A stretch of DNA of 59,857 nt, from positions 1 to 59,857 of the forward strand of contig JALQXX010000005.1 in the NCBI GenBank assembly GCA_023262965.1. Direction: 5' to 3'. The notes beneath the pieces are model-generated. The model worked only from the letters and a program-made list of their open reading frames with translations, searched no databases and was not told the origin of the DNA. Position numbers and translations under genes: made by a program. Source of the stretch: Candidatus Marinamargulisbacteria bacterium. Lineage in GTDB: Bacteria > Margulisbacteria > Marinamargulisbacteria > UBA817. Every line of letters begins with the position of its first letter. Position 1 is the stretch's first letter. Below, piece by piece: positions 16,462-25,223 of the stretch.

Positions 16462-18277
16462 TACAGCCATTATTCTTGCCGCTGGTTGTGGCACACGCCT
16501 TCGCCCCCATTTGGCGAGTCATCTGCCCAAAGGGGCACTGCCTTTACAGGACACGCCTATTATTGAAACCAGCATTCAAACACTGTTAGCGAATGGGATC
16601 ACCACCATTTACATTGGTACCGGTCACGGTAGTGATTGGTATGACGCCTTATCCAACCAATACCCCGGTATTCACTGCATTAAAAATCCCGATTTTGCCA
16701 CATCGGGGAGTATGCACACATTGGCCGCGATTATCCCCTATATAAACGGTCCGATCCTATTGCTGGAATCCGACTTAATCTACGAAAAACGGGCGATTTC
16801 TTATCTGTATGATTATCCGGAGCCCAATAGTATTTTAGCGACACCGTATTATGGATACGGCGACGAGGTATTTATAACGGTTAATCCGCAGGATTATTTG
16901 GTCAGCATGTCAAAAAAAGCGGACGGCGACCCCCAGTTGCAGCATGTGCTATCGGGTATATCCAAGTGTTCCTTAGACTTATTGCATCGTATGGCCACAT
17001 GCTACCAAACCCACGCCACACGGATGGTGGATTACGAAACCATTCTTACCGAATCATCGCAGCACATCCCCATTCGTATTCTCAATAATCCCGAGATTCA
17101 TGTTATGGAAGTCGACACCCCGGATCACTATAATCGCGCGCTCAGTCTGTACCCCGATATTAAGATCCGTAACCGGTGCCACCACCATGAACGCCGGTAT
17201 TTGCTAAATCCCGGGCCCGCAACCCTATCCAAAGCCGTTCAATACGCCCAAATTGTGCCCGACATATGCCCCCGAGAAACCGAATTCACCGGGGTTGTCT
17301 CCGAAATTAAACAGCATTTGCAAACCATCGCTAGCCATCAATCCGATGAGGTAACGGTGACGTTATTTTCAGGGTCCGGTACGGCCAGTGTGGAAAGCAT
17401 GTTATCGTCCGTTATTCGCGATACCGATCATGTTCTGATCATTAATCAAGGGGCCTATGGTGAACGGATGATCCAAATCGCCACCATTCACGGGTTACCG
17501 CACACCGTATTTTCACCACCGCCTTTCACGGCCATTCCCTACACGGCATTGGATAACCTGCTATCTCAAGGCAGATTCACCCATCTGGCACTGGTTCATC
17601 ATGAAACCACAACGGGCTTACTCAATGACTTAGGCCCCATATCGGCCTTAGCGCAACACTATCAGCTGATTGTTTGCCTGGATGCCATGAGTTCATTTGG
17701 GGCCGCTCCTTTGGACATGATGACCGATACCGTTCATTTTTGCGCGGCCAGTAGCAATAAAAATATTCAGGGAACGGCTGGGATTGGTATGGTCATTTCT
17801 CAAAAAGCGGCCTTAGCGGCCCTTGTCAACGGCCCCAAACGATCCCTGTACTTGGATTTGTATAGCAATGCCCACTACCAAATCCATCAATTTCAATTCA
17901 CCCCACCCGTCCACACGCTGTATGCATTGCGCGAAGCCTTACGGGAATTAATGACTGAAGGGGTGTCCAACCGATACGCCCGCTACCGGAACGCATGGCA
18001 GCAGCTGCACACCCACATGACCACCCTGGGATTTGACAGCCTCGTGGATTCGCAGGTCCATGGCGGCCTCATTACCGCCTACCGTGTTCCTCCAAATAGC
18101 CGGTTTTCATTTGAGGACTTTCATGATTATTTATACCGACGCCACATTACCATTTATCCGGGCAAGCTTCGTGAGCATGCCACATTTCGCATGGCCACTA
18201 TTGGGGACTTAACCCCCACCGATATCACCCATATTTGCAACGAAATCACCACCTATTTTCAAAAAAACCCCTTATAA
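16454..18277 (+). CDS. Bifunctional CTP:AEP cytidylyltransferase / AEP-pyruvate aminotransferase
   Basis: 607 residues from ATG 16454. The N-terminal MobA/LicC-like NTase has AAGCGTRLRPHLASHLPKG and LLLESDLIYE (about residues 1-235). The C-terminal fold-type I aminotransferase (about 250-605) starts YLLNPGPATLSKAVQYA and has the PLP lysine in FCAASSNKNIQGTAG. This is the PntC-AEPT architecture: the aminotransferase makes 2-aminoethylphosphonate from phosphonoacetaldehyde and the NTase activates it as CMP-AEP. It overlaps aepY by 8 nt. With LicD the locus covers synthesis, activation and transfer. No terminator hairpin with a U-run follows. Confidence 0.9.
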   Translation: MINTAIILAAGCGTRLRPHLASHLPKGALPLQDTPIIETSIQTLLANGITTIYIGTGHGSDWYDALSNQYPGIHCIKNPDFATSGSMHTLAAIIPYINGPILLLESDLIYEKRAISYLYDYPEPNSILATPYYGYGDEVFITVNPQDYLVSMSKKADGDPQLQHVLSGISKCSLDLLHRMATCYQTHATRMVDYETILTESSQHIPIRILNNPEIHVMEVDTPDHYNRALSLYPDIKIRNRCHHHERRYLLNPGPATLSKAVQYAQIVPDICPRETEFTGVVSEIKQHLQTIASHQSDEVTVTLFSGSGTASVESMLSSVIRDTDHVLIINQGAYGERMIQIATIHGLPHTVFSPPPFTAIPYTALDNLLSQGRFTHLALVHHETTTGLLNDLGPISALAQHYQLIVCLDAMSSFGAAPLDMMTDTVHFCAASSNKNIQGTAGIGMVISQKAALAALVNGPKRSLYLDLYSNAHYQIHQFQFTPPVHTLYALREALRELMTEGVSNRYARYRNAWQQLHTHMTTLGFDSLVDSQVHGGLITAYRVPPNSRFSFEDFHDYLYRRHITIYPGKLREHATFRMATIGDLTPTDITHICNEITTYFQKNPL

Positions 18278-18435
18278 TCCCAACCGATTGCCCTATCTTC
18301 CCCCTGTTTACTGTGCTTAATAGATTAAAAAAAATCGATGTTTTGATTCCCCATAAGGGCGGTATAACGAACTACAAGTTAAAATACAAAAAAAGGGAGG
18401 GTATTAAATCGTATTAACTTAGCTGGTTCAACAAC

Positions 18436-18445
18436 TAAAGGGGGA
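18436..18445 (+). promoter_or_regulatory. Unusual purine leader of pilin 1 (TAAAGGGGGA)
   Basis: The start codon at 18455 is preceded at ribosome-binding distance by TAAAGGGGGA, a run of five G rather than the AGGAGG seen before hisB and DUF5679. It is exactly complementary over 10 nt to the C-rich loop at 49089-49098 (TCCCCCTTTA). Confidence 0.7.
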
Positions 18446-18454
18446 AAATTAACC

Positions 18455-19159
18455 ATGAATCTAAAAAATAAATTGCTAACATCATTAGCAAGCAAAAAAG
18501 GAAATGCATTATTATTGGCGACAGCGGGTGCGATTGCGGCAACATTTAGTGTCTACTTCTTTGTGTCATTAACCACATTGAGTGACGACTCCAAACAACG
18601 TGTTGCGCATTTATACAATGCCTATCAAATGGGGCAATCGTTAAAAGCAAAAATTGATGGTGCCGACGTCAATCAAGCGCGATTGGGCAACAATATTGAA
18701 AAAGATATTGAAGCACCCATTGATGAGCTATTCCACAATGGGTCATACATCACGCTACAAGAAATGATTAAAAAAGCGGTTATTATTGCTGCAGATGACC
18801 CCACGGCAACCGCTCGAAGTGGAACGGATGTTGGGTATGACCTCGATAATTCCGGTGTATTGATTAAATACGCGGATTCAAGTGGGAATGTCATTACACC
18901 CGATTCCAACTCAACAGCGGTGGTGGCGGATGTTCACTTGTTTGTTAACCTGGCCGGAGCACCGGATGCTGACTCCAACAGCCCGTATGTGGATGGCGCA
19001 CCGTTCTACTACATCTTAATGGATGACTCGCAAGTAGCAACCACCGGATTAACCAAAACGGTCGACTTAGTCCAATTCCCTCAAGGAATTCTATCAACCG
19101 TCGATGGTGGTCCTCAAGCAGAGGTATCGGTAGTATTACCTCAGGATGACGAGGTATAG
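18455..19159 (+). CDS. Atypical pilin-like exported protein, paralogue 1
   Basis: 234 residues. Basic N-terminus (LASKKG), then NALLLATAGAIAATFSVYFFVSL, a single hydrophobic helix, then the motif RVAHLYNAYQMG shared with the two following genes. The G-N junction could be a prepilin-peptidase site, but Glu5 is absent. The C-terminal domain is acidic with a conserved LFVNLAGAPDAD...YVDGAPFYYI strand region and ends in an acidic tail. Adjacent GspF/PilC suggests major or structural pilins of an unusual type. I recognise no named family. The leader carries AAAGGGGGA. The 177-nt gap upstream shows no clear sigma-54 or sigma-70 box. Confidence 0.6.
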   Translation: MNLKNKLLTSLASKKGNALLLATAGAIAATFSVYFFVSLTTLSDDSKQRVAHLYNAYQMGQSLKAKIDGADVNQARLGNNIEKDIEAPIDELFHNGSYITLQEMIKKAVIIAADDPTATARSGTDVGYDLDNSGVLIKYADSSGNVITPDSNSTAVVADVHLFVNLAGAPDADSNSPYVDGAPFYYILMDDSQVATTGLTKTVDLVQFPQGILSTVDGGPQAEVSVVLPQDDEV

Positions 19160-19192
19160 TATAACAACACCGTCGTAAGCAGTATTGAACGT

Positions 19193-19217
19193 GCCGTAGG
19201 CCCCCAGGGTCTACGGC
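19193..19217 (+). terminator. Hairpin between pilin 1 and pilin 2
   Basis: GCCGTAG (19193-19199) pairs with CTACGGC (19211-19217) around a C/G-rich loop that can add CCC-GGG pairs. No U-run follows, so it is more likely an mRNA-stability or attenuation hairpin setting the ratio of pilin 1 to pilin 2 than a full terminator. Confidence 0.6.
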
Positions 19218-19240
19218 AAACTTGAATATTGTTTAAAACG

Positions 19241-19250
19241 AAAGGGGGGA
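19241..19250 (+). promoter_or_regulatory. Unusual purine leader of pilin 2 (AAAGGGGGGA)
   Basis: Six consecutive G sit 4-9 nt before ATG 19254. AAAGGGGGGA is the exact reverse complement of TCCCCCCTTT at 48881-48890, the apical loop of the first structured RNA candidate. Confidence 0.7.
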
Positions 19251-19253
19251 AAC

Positions 19254-19976
19254 ATGAAACAATTACTAACATTTTGTAAATGGTTTGTTACTGAAAATCG
19301 TGGGAATGCATTGTTGCTGACCAGTGCCACCGCCCTCATCGCAACCATGGGCATGTTCTTCTTTACCGCATTGCGTGACATGAGTGTCAAAAACAAAGAG
19401 CGTACCACCCATTTGTACAACGCCACCGTCATGGCCATGTCAATTGACACCTACATTGGGACGTATTTAGAAACGCTTCCTTACCCCAAAAACAGCCTGC
19501 TTCACAACGGCGAAGGCCAATTTAGCGCCTCCGAACTGGCCGATATCACGGGCATTCATGATTTTGATATACTCAGCTTAAGTGATCTCGAAAAAAATGG
19601 GTATATTGTATCGTACAACGATCCAACCGCCCTGCGCGAAGGGGGCCACGATAAACCCTACGATAAAAACGCCACAAAAATCAAAATTGAATTTGAATTA
19701 GACGATGTCAGTAAGGTCATTGGCATTCGTTATTTGGTTAATTTAGCCGGCGATGTTTACGAAGACAACGCCCCCTATAGCCCTGGTGAACCGTTTTTTT
19801 ATATTGTTAGCTTTTCCGATGACATTGACAGTGGCACATACGGTGATTACAACCTAACCGACAACGCGATTACCTTAACCACTGGTGAGGGCTACGCATT
19901 TGATACCATCTTAGAATCCAACGGTGAAGCACCCTACGCCGAGCGAACCGTTATTTTACCAGGAGATAACACGTAG
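19254..19976 (+). CDS. Atypical pilin-like exported protein, paralogue 2
   Basis: 240 residues with the same plan as its neighbours: basic N-terminus ending ENRG, NALLLTSATALIATMGMFFF, then RTTHLYNATVMAM in place of the RVAHLYNAYQMG motif. The C-terminal domain keeps IRYLVNLAGDVYEDNAPYSPGEPFFYIVSF. It is the most diverged of the three at the helix end. It has its own strong six-G leader. Its stop overlaps the GTG start of paralogue 3. Confidence 0.6.
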   Translation: MKQLLTFCKWFVTENRGNALLLTSATALIATMGMFFFTALRDMSVKNKERTTHLYNATVMAMSIDTYIGTYLETLPYPKNSLLHNGEGQFSASELADITGIHDFDILSLSDLEKNGYIVSYNDPTALREGGHDKPYDKNATKIKIEFELDDVSKVIGIRYLVNLAGDVYEDNAPYSPGEPFFYIVSFSDDIDSGTYGDYNLTDNAITLTTGEGYAFDTILESNGEAPYAERTVILPGDNT

Positions 19977-20740
19977 TGATAGCAACGATTCGACACCTAC
20001 TGGCTACCATTCGTCAATTTATCACCAGTCAAAAAGGAAACGCTCAGCTGCTAACAATGGCAGGTGCCATTGCAGGCACTATGGCCATTTACTTTTTTAT
20101 TAGCATCGCATCCCTAACCCAACAAGATAAAGAACGCGTAGCGCACTTGTACAATGCCTATCAAATGGGCCTAGCGGTGGATAGCATGATCAGCAATCGC
20201 ATTATGCTAAAAGGTGAAAACAACGTCAGCTTTAAAGACGAAGCCGGCGATTACCGGTTCACCAAAAATGACTTTGAAATGTACGTCCAAATGGAATCCG
20301 AAACCGAATTTACACTAGCCCAACTGGTTCATGAAAAGGTGTTGATGGAATCGCGTGACGCCACGGCATCACGCTTGTACGGCACCCCAACCAAATACGA
20401 CGAAACCCATACCACATTAAAAGTTATTTTTGATATGGTTGTCGATCGTTATGATGAAAATGGCGATGCCATTAAAATGGTTCGAGGCGTCCATTATTTG
20501 GTAAATTTAGCGGGACAATCCGTGGATCCCAGCACCGATCTAACCAACGATCCGTATAGTCCGGATATGCCATTTTACTATTTGGTTAGCTACGAAAATG
20601 AGCTGGCGGGATTAACCGAAGCGGATATTACATTAAAATACGACGGCATTAAATTTAAAAGCGTGCTGGATTCGAGCACCAATGGCGGAGGACCGCAAGC
20701 CCAACGGGTTATTATATTACCGGGCGACGTTGACAACTAA
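19976..20740 (+). CDS. Atypical pilin-like exported protein, paralogue 3
   Basis: 254 residues from GTG 19976, overlapping the previous TAG by one base and lacking its own ribosome binding site, so it depends on paralogue 2 translation. It has SQKGNAQLLTMAGAIAGTMAIYFF then RVAHLYNAYQMG, and later VHYLVNLAGQSVDPSTD...YSPDMPFYYLVSYE. Like its paralogues it lacks Glu5. It is 43 nt upstream of the GspF/PilC gene and probably co-transcribed with it. Confidence 0.6.
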   Translation: MIATIRHLLATIRQFITSQKGNAQLLTMAGAIAGTMAIYFFISIASLTQQDKERVAHLYNAYQMGLAVDSMISNRIMLKGENNVSFKDEAGDYRFTKNDFEMYVQMESETEFTLAQLVHEKVLMESRDATASRLYGTPTKYDETHTTLKVIFDMVVDRYDENGDAIKMVRGVHYLVNLAGQSVDPSTDLTNDPYSPDMPFYYLVSYENELAGLTEADITLKYDGIKFKSVLDSSTNGGGPQAQRVIILPGDVDN

Positions 20741-20783
20741 CTGAAGGATTACGGATGCATGATCGATAATCCTGGGGAGAGCT

Positions 20784-22016
20784 ATGTCTGCATTTTGGTA
20801 TAAATTTCGATATATCGATAAAAATGGAACAAAAAAAAGCGATACCCTTCGCGCACGCTCTATTCGGTCTGCCAAATATTACTTATTAAGTAAAAAATAC
20901 ACCATTACCCGTATTCGTCGAATGACGTCCCTTGAAATATACCTAATAAAATTCAATGAAACACCATTGTATCGACTCCTATTCAATCCCAAATTAACCC
21001 GCTATGAGGTCTATTGGCTCACCAAAGAATTGGCCAGCTTTCTGGAATCCGGACTTCCCTTGTTGGACGCCCTCATTGCGGTCAGAGGATTTAGCACCAA
21101 CAAACGGTACCAAAAAACCATTACAACGATTATTGATACGATTCAAATCGGAAAGCCGCTCTCCGCCGCCCTTGAAGCGTTTCCGAGTAGCTTTCCCCGT
21201 TACTATATTATTGCGGTAAAAAGCGGTGAAAAAATTGGTCGATTGGCCGAATCATTACGCTCCAACGCAGAAACCATTAACTGGGTCAATGTCAATCGGG
21301 GAAAAATTGTACAAGCCACGATATTTCCGATTATCAGTTTCATTATGATGGTCACATCATTTATTGTATCGCTACGTGTGTTGGTGCCCTATTTTATGAA
21401 AGTGCTGGGTCAAATGCGTGTGGAACCGCCCATGATTACCGCCAAAATGTTCCAGCTGAATGTGTTTTTAACCAAACATGGGGGCAGCATTTTAGTCGTT
21501 CTTAATGTCCTATTAATTGGCATTGCTGTGCTATCTTCCAACAAAAAGACCGGGTACTACATTGAGCGCGTTATTGTTAAATTGCCCATCTATGGCAGCC
21601 TTTATGTGTATTTTATGAGTACGTATTTATCCCAAATTCTGACCCTACTGATTAATCAACGGTATTCAATTTTGAACGCATTTTTATTATGCAAAGACCT
21701 CTTCAAAGGCCCCTTTTTCAATGCCGAAATGGCCATTATTTACGAAAAAATCAAAACCGGCTACAGCATTGGGCAATCCTTTGATGAATCAATTTTATTC
21801 CCCAAATTTATGGCCCAGCTCATTAAAGACGGGGAGCGCACCGGTACCCTCGACGATAAAATGAGTGCCATTGCGGATTTGTACAAAGCCCGATTGGAAA
21901 ACAAAGTGGAATGGGTGTTCAAAATGATATCCCCAGCCTACTTAGCCTTTACAATTGGGGTCACTGTATTTTTTATTTATGCGTTTTTTTGGCCCGTGTG
22001 GAATTTGTACTTTTAA
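20784..22016 (+). CDS. GspF/PilC-type inner-membrane platform protein
   Basis: 410 residues, normal for the family. Two T2SSF repeats: the first from LTKELASFLESGLPLLDAL to AVKSGEKIGRLAESL, the second from YLSQILTLLINQRYSILNAF to IKDGERTGTLDDKM. Hydrophobic segments lie around 170-200, 230-250 and at the C-terminus. It forms the inner-membrane platform that couples the assembly ATPase to pilin polymerisation. The ATPase, secretin and peptidase are not in this window. ATG 20784 follows GGGGAGAG. Its stop overlaps the opposing pilO stop by 4 nt, leaving no space for a terminator. Confidence 0.9.
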   Translation: MSAFWYKFRYIDKNGTKKSDTLRARSIRSAKYYLLSKKYTITRIRRMTSLEIYLIKFNETPLYRLLFNPKLTRYEVYWLTKELASFLESGLPLLDALIAVRGFSTNKRYQKTITTIIDTIQIGKPLSAALEAFPSSFPRYYIIAVKSGEKIGRLAESLRSNAETINWVNVNRGKIVQATIFPIISFIMMVTSFIVSLRVLVPYFMKVLGQMRVEPPMITAKMFQLNVFLTKHGGSILVVLNVLLIGIAVLSSNKKTGYYIERVIVKLPIYGSLYVYFMSTYLSQILTLLINQRYSILNAFLLCKDLFKGPFFNAEMAIIYEKIKTGYSIGQSFDESILFPKFMAQLIKDGERTGTLDDKMSAIADLYKARLENKVEWVFKMISPAYLAFTIGVTVFFIYAFFWPVWNLYF

Positions 22017-22651
22017 TCCATCCGGTATACAACAAAACCCAATTCCAACGTCATTGTAATGGATACCCCCGATTCTTGTAGCATAAAATGACGCACCGAA
22101 AAATCAATGGGCAGTCCAAATAAATTGGACAAAAATTGCCCCGTATCATTAAAGGATCCCGATGTGGTTAATGTAACCTTCGTAATCGAAAATACCGTCG
22201 ATAAACTGCTCAATCGCGACACCCCCAGCTGCTTCAGATGCGGCTCAAAATACCGCCGTTCCAGAATGGTGAAATCCAAATTGGGCACAACCGACGATGT
22301 GGTAATGAGCAAACCGGGGGGCTTGGACTGAACCAAAACAAATTGATTGATATAACGCACCGAATTGGTATAGAGCGTATAATAGTGCTGATAACGCTGC
22401 AATGATGCGTTTTTTTTATCCTCAACGGTATTTTGCAAGGCTGACACCTCTTTTTTCAGCCGATTCATGTCTCGCTCGGATCGATTGATTCCCCGACGCG
22501 CGTTTACAATATCCGCCTCCAATGGCTGTATAATCGCTTGGGCTATACCCCATTTGAGCACGGCCAACACAATAAACCCACTCACACCTGTTATGGCCAC
22601 CCGCACCCATGAATGTACCGCCAGTGGGCCAATACGCCATTTATTGATCAA
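22013..22651 (-). CDS. PilO/GspM-like assembly protein
   Basis: 212 residues from a probable TTG start at 22651 that overlaps the PilM-PilN gene by 11 nt (longer in-frame starts exist only inside that gene). A short basic N-terminus, one TM segment (VAITGVSGFIVLAVLKWGI), a coiled coil (about 60-100) and a C-terminal ferredoxin-like domain (ITKVTLTTSGSFNDTGQFLSNLFGLPIDFSVRHFML) match PilO. It completes the PilM/N/O alignment complex. Last gene of the long minus-strand operon. Confidence 0.75.
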   Translation of the reverse strand: MINKWRIGPLAVHSWVRVAITGVSGFIVLAVLKWGIAQAIIQPLEADIVNARRGINRSERDMNRLKKEVSALQNTVEDKKNASLQRYQHYYTLYTNSVRYINQFVLVQSKPPGLLITTSSVVPNLDFTILERRYFEPHLKQLGVSRLSSLSTVFSITKVTLTTSGSFNDTGQFLSNLFGLPIDFSVRHFMLQESGVSITMTLELGFVVYRMD

Positions 22652-24086
22652 CTTTAGCCTCAATACGAAAGGTGGATGTGTCCACAGCTCCCGACAATCC
22701 CAGTGAATACCGCACCCCACCAACGCCCTTTAAAGATTCAAATTTCTGCAAAAAAAGATAGAAGGAATAATTCCCACTTAAAGCGCTCGCCGTCCCCTGT
22801 ATGGTCAATTGATTGCCCCTAAGCGACATCAATGTAAACCGAATATCGGGGGTGGTAATCGAAATGAGGTTATATAAAAATGAATCCAAATGCAGCTGTC
22901 CTGCCAACGCTGAACCGGTTATATCCGAAAATTCCATAATTTTCTTTTGTTCAGAAATGCGATTGCGCTCCTCAATTAACTGCTGCTGTTTTTCAGCCGT
23001 TTCAGAGGAAGACGCCGAATCGCGTGTTAATTCTCGGTAATCACTACGCAACTGCCAATATTTCAGGCCGTACTGCCCAATGGTCCACACGGCAATGACC
23101 AAAATCCCGCCCAATAGGGCCCGAAATACCAGCCATTCCAATCGTTTCATGAAGGGGATCATATTAAAGGTATCGCGATATTGGGTCGATGCCATGCATC
23201 CCACGCGATACAGCGCCATGCTATCGGTGTCGGTTGTCCATTTGCCTGGCACAAGTGCTAATGGCGCGATTTGAACCGCAAACCGTTCCGGCAACACCAC
23301 CTCATGCGGGGTATCCGACATCCATAAAACATGCGTAATCGGCTGCGTATTATGACTCGAGTAGGTCTCCAATACCGATGCAATAAAGGTGTTCACCGGG
23401 TGATTCACCGCATCCTTTTCTGCCAATTGTCGCAGTGGCAACGCCACCTGACGATACGCCTTTAACGCCCCATTATAGCGAACAAAGGCCTTGGCTTGTG
23501 TTTTGGAAATGTCGACAATCAATTCAGGGGTTTGCAAATCCATGGCCACGCAATCATACCGTAACAATGATGTTAACGCGTGATACCGATTCATCAATCG
23601 TCGCAACACCCATCCCTGTTGATTAACAACCGATTCAATAGACCCCAAAAATGTCTTTTTGATTAGAAAAAACAGAAAAGGCGTTACTTTACTGGATTCT
23701 TTCGGAGCGATTGAAACGGTATATTCGTAATCAGCCATATCCTCAATATCAATAGCCAATGTCTCGTACAATCGCTTTTGTTGGTGGGGATTCAGTGTCA
23801 GACGCTGGGTTGTGATATACACATCGTCCACCATACAAATCACCTGATGTTTCGCTTTTTGCTTGGGCAACATGGGCTTCAATTCGGCCAACACCTGCGC
23901 CAGTGTTTTAATAACGGCATCGTCAACCGACTGAACAACGTCATGCACGACTGTCAATATCCCATTGGTTTGAACCACATACTGCGCCAATACAGTTTGG
24001 GGGCTAATCACTAAAAATACATAGGATTTTTCTTTAAAAAATCCCGTGGTGTTAATATTCAATAAGGGCATTTTGAATCGAGCCAT
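22641..24086 (-). CDS. PilM-PilN fusion (GspL-like)
   Basis: 481 residues. Residues 1 to about 310 resemble the actin-like PilM/GspL cytoplasmic domain (PELIVDISKTQAKAFVRYNG is the phosphate-2-like strand). A TM segment lies at about 319-340, a coiled coil at 345-385, and the C-terminal 90 residues match PilN (LTIQGTASALSGNYSFYLFLQKFESL). Many type IV systems encode PilM and PilN separately; the fused layout is GspL-like. It links the cytoplasmic ATPase to the periplasmic PilO. It overlaps the upstream gene by up to 35 nt. Confidence 0.8.
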   Translation of the reverse strand: MARFKMPLLNINTTGFFKEKSYVFLVISPQTVLAQYVVQTNGILTVVHDVVQSVDDAVIKTLAQVLAELKPMLPKQKAKHQVICMVDDVYITTQRLTLNPHQQKRLYETLAIDIEDMADYEYTVSIAPKESSKVTPFLFFLIKKTFLGSIESVVNQQGWVLRRLMNRYHALTSLLRYDCVAMDLQTPELIVDISKTQAKAFVRYNGALKAYRQVALPLRQLAEKDAVNHPVNTFIASVLETYSSHNTQPITHVLWMSDTPHEVVLPERFAVQIAPLALVPGKWTTDTDSMALYRVGCMASTQYRDTFNMIPFMKRLEWLVFRALLGGILVIAVWTIGQYGLKYWQLRSDYRELTRDSASSSETAEKQQQLIEERNRISEQKKIMEFSDITGSALAGQLHLDSFLYNLISITTPDIRFTLMSLRGNQLTIQGTASALSGNYSFYLFLQKFESLKGVGGVRYSLGLSGAVDTSTFRIEAKVDQ

Positions 24087-24729
24087 CTGAATACGTAAAG
24101 TATAAACTGATAACCCCCGCTTCCGAAAGGGCTGAAAAATAGACCGTCATTGTTGCCATTGTTAACGGGTATGGTGAGGGCAATTGCAAGGGGGCTCGTA
24201 TAGGCACATTCGGGGTTATTCGCCACTCTTCCCCAGTGGCATCCAGCAATGCGTAGGCAATCACTCGATCGGTCGATTGAAACGGATACGTTAGCGCACG
24301 TAATCCGACCAGTTGGGTACCGGCTGCATTCAATTGAATCCCCTGAACCATTGCGCCACTCACCCATGCCGATGAAACGTCGATCTGGGTTTGAAATGCG
24401 TCGTTTATGGCCCGCTGCACATTAAGGGTCGTTATGCGATCATTTACAGTATTTTGAATCGAAAACAGGACCGATTGATCGGGCAATACCGTATTTGAAA
24501 CCGTGTACCGGTCTTGTAACGCATCGGGTAACGATAGGGTTGATTCATTGGTGTGGATCGTATGCCCAATAATGTTGTGAAGGCTCCATTGATCCATAAT
24601 TTCTTGCCGCATCCGCTGATTGGCGTACTGAGCCTTCAGCGAACGGGCTCCCAACATATGCAATACCGTAACCGCTGCAATAATAAAAAACAAAATCCCC
24701 GATGTCAGTAATAAAATATAGCCTTTCAT
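24052..24729 (-). CDS. Minor pilin, PilX-like layout
   Basis: 225 residues from ATG 24729, chosen because it starts just after the upstream prepilin stop and directly precedes a leader-like MKG-YILLLTSGILFFIIAAVTVLHM. Glu5 is absent. The long extracytoplasmic domain shows no recognised motif. By topology and position it is a PilX/GspK-like minor subunit. It overlaps the PilM-PilN gene. Confidence 0.55.
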   Translation of the reverse strand: MKGYILLLTSGILFFIIAAVTVLHMLGARSLKAQYANQRMRQEIMDQWSLHNIIGHTIHTNESTLSLPDALQDRYTVSNTVLPDQSVLFSIQNTVNDRITTLNVQRAINDAFQTQIDVSSAWVSGAMVQGIQLNAAGTQLVGLRALTYPFQSTDRVIAYALLDATGEEWRITPNVPIRAPLQLPSPYPLTMATMTVYFSALSEAGVISLYFTYSDGSIQNALIEY

Positions 24730-24731
24730 GA

Positions 24732-25223
24732 TCAATAGTACCCCAATTGGATCACCGAATTTCGACACAACATGACCATCTGAACCGGATCCCCCATTAA
24801 CGAAGACTGCCATTGAAGCGTAATCAACTCAATCGCACTTTCTTGGGATTCGGGCTGCATGTACCGATTCCAATACAAAAACTCGGGCGATACAGCAGGA
24901 TCCACATACCGGTACATAACCGCAGTTAGTGGCGCATCCACACGACTTAATTTGAGTGAATCATCTTCAAAAAACACGTGAAATGAGTTATTTCCCACAG
25001 CATACGTAAACGATTGCATGTCTGCGGTTAGTGGCTGGCAGGGCTCAAATGCCACAGTATTGAGCTTATTGGCCACCCCATTGGCCTCGTTCAACGCCGC
25101 CATTTTAACCAACAACTTCGAAAAATGGTCCATATAGGTGCCGGGATTAATCACCACAATAAAAATAATAACCAATGCGGTTACCAAAAGAATTTCAAGT
25201 AGCGAGTATCCCGCATATTTCAT
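24732..25223 (-). CDS. Type IV prepilin-like protein
   Basis: 163 residues from ATG 25223, which overlaps the upstream stop as ATGA. Leader MKYAG then YSLLEILLVTALVIIFIVVI with Glu5: a canonical prepilin N-terminus. The globular domain has two Cys (EPCQPL near the middle, MLCRNS near the end), possibly forming a D-region-like disulfide. The best canonical prepilin in this operon. Confidence 0.75.
   Translation of the reverse strand: MKYAGYSLLEILLVTALVIIFIVVINPGTYMDHFSKLLVKMAALNEANGVANKLNTVAFEPCQPLTADMQSFTYAVGNNSFHVFFEDDSLKLSRVDAPLTAVMYRYVDPAVSPEFLYWNRYMQPESQESAIELITLQWQSSLMGDPVQMVMLCRNSVIQLGYY

Noticed and set aside
18278-18454. Sigma-54 (-24/-12) promoter before the pilin genes, suggested by rpoN in the window
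   Set aside because: I found no GG-N10-GC pair with acceptable flanks; the site controlling these genes stays unidentified.
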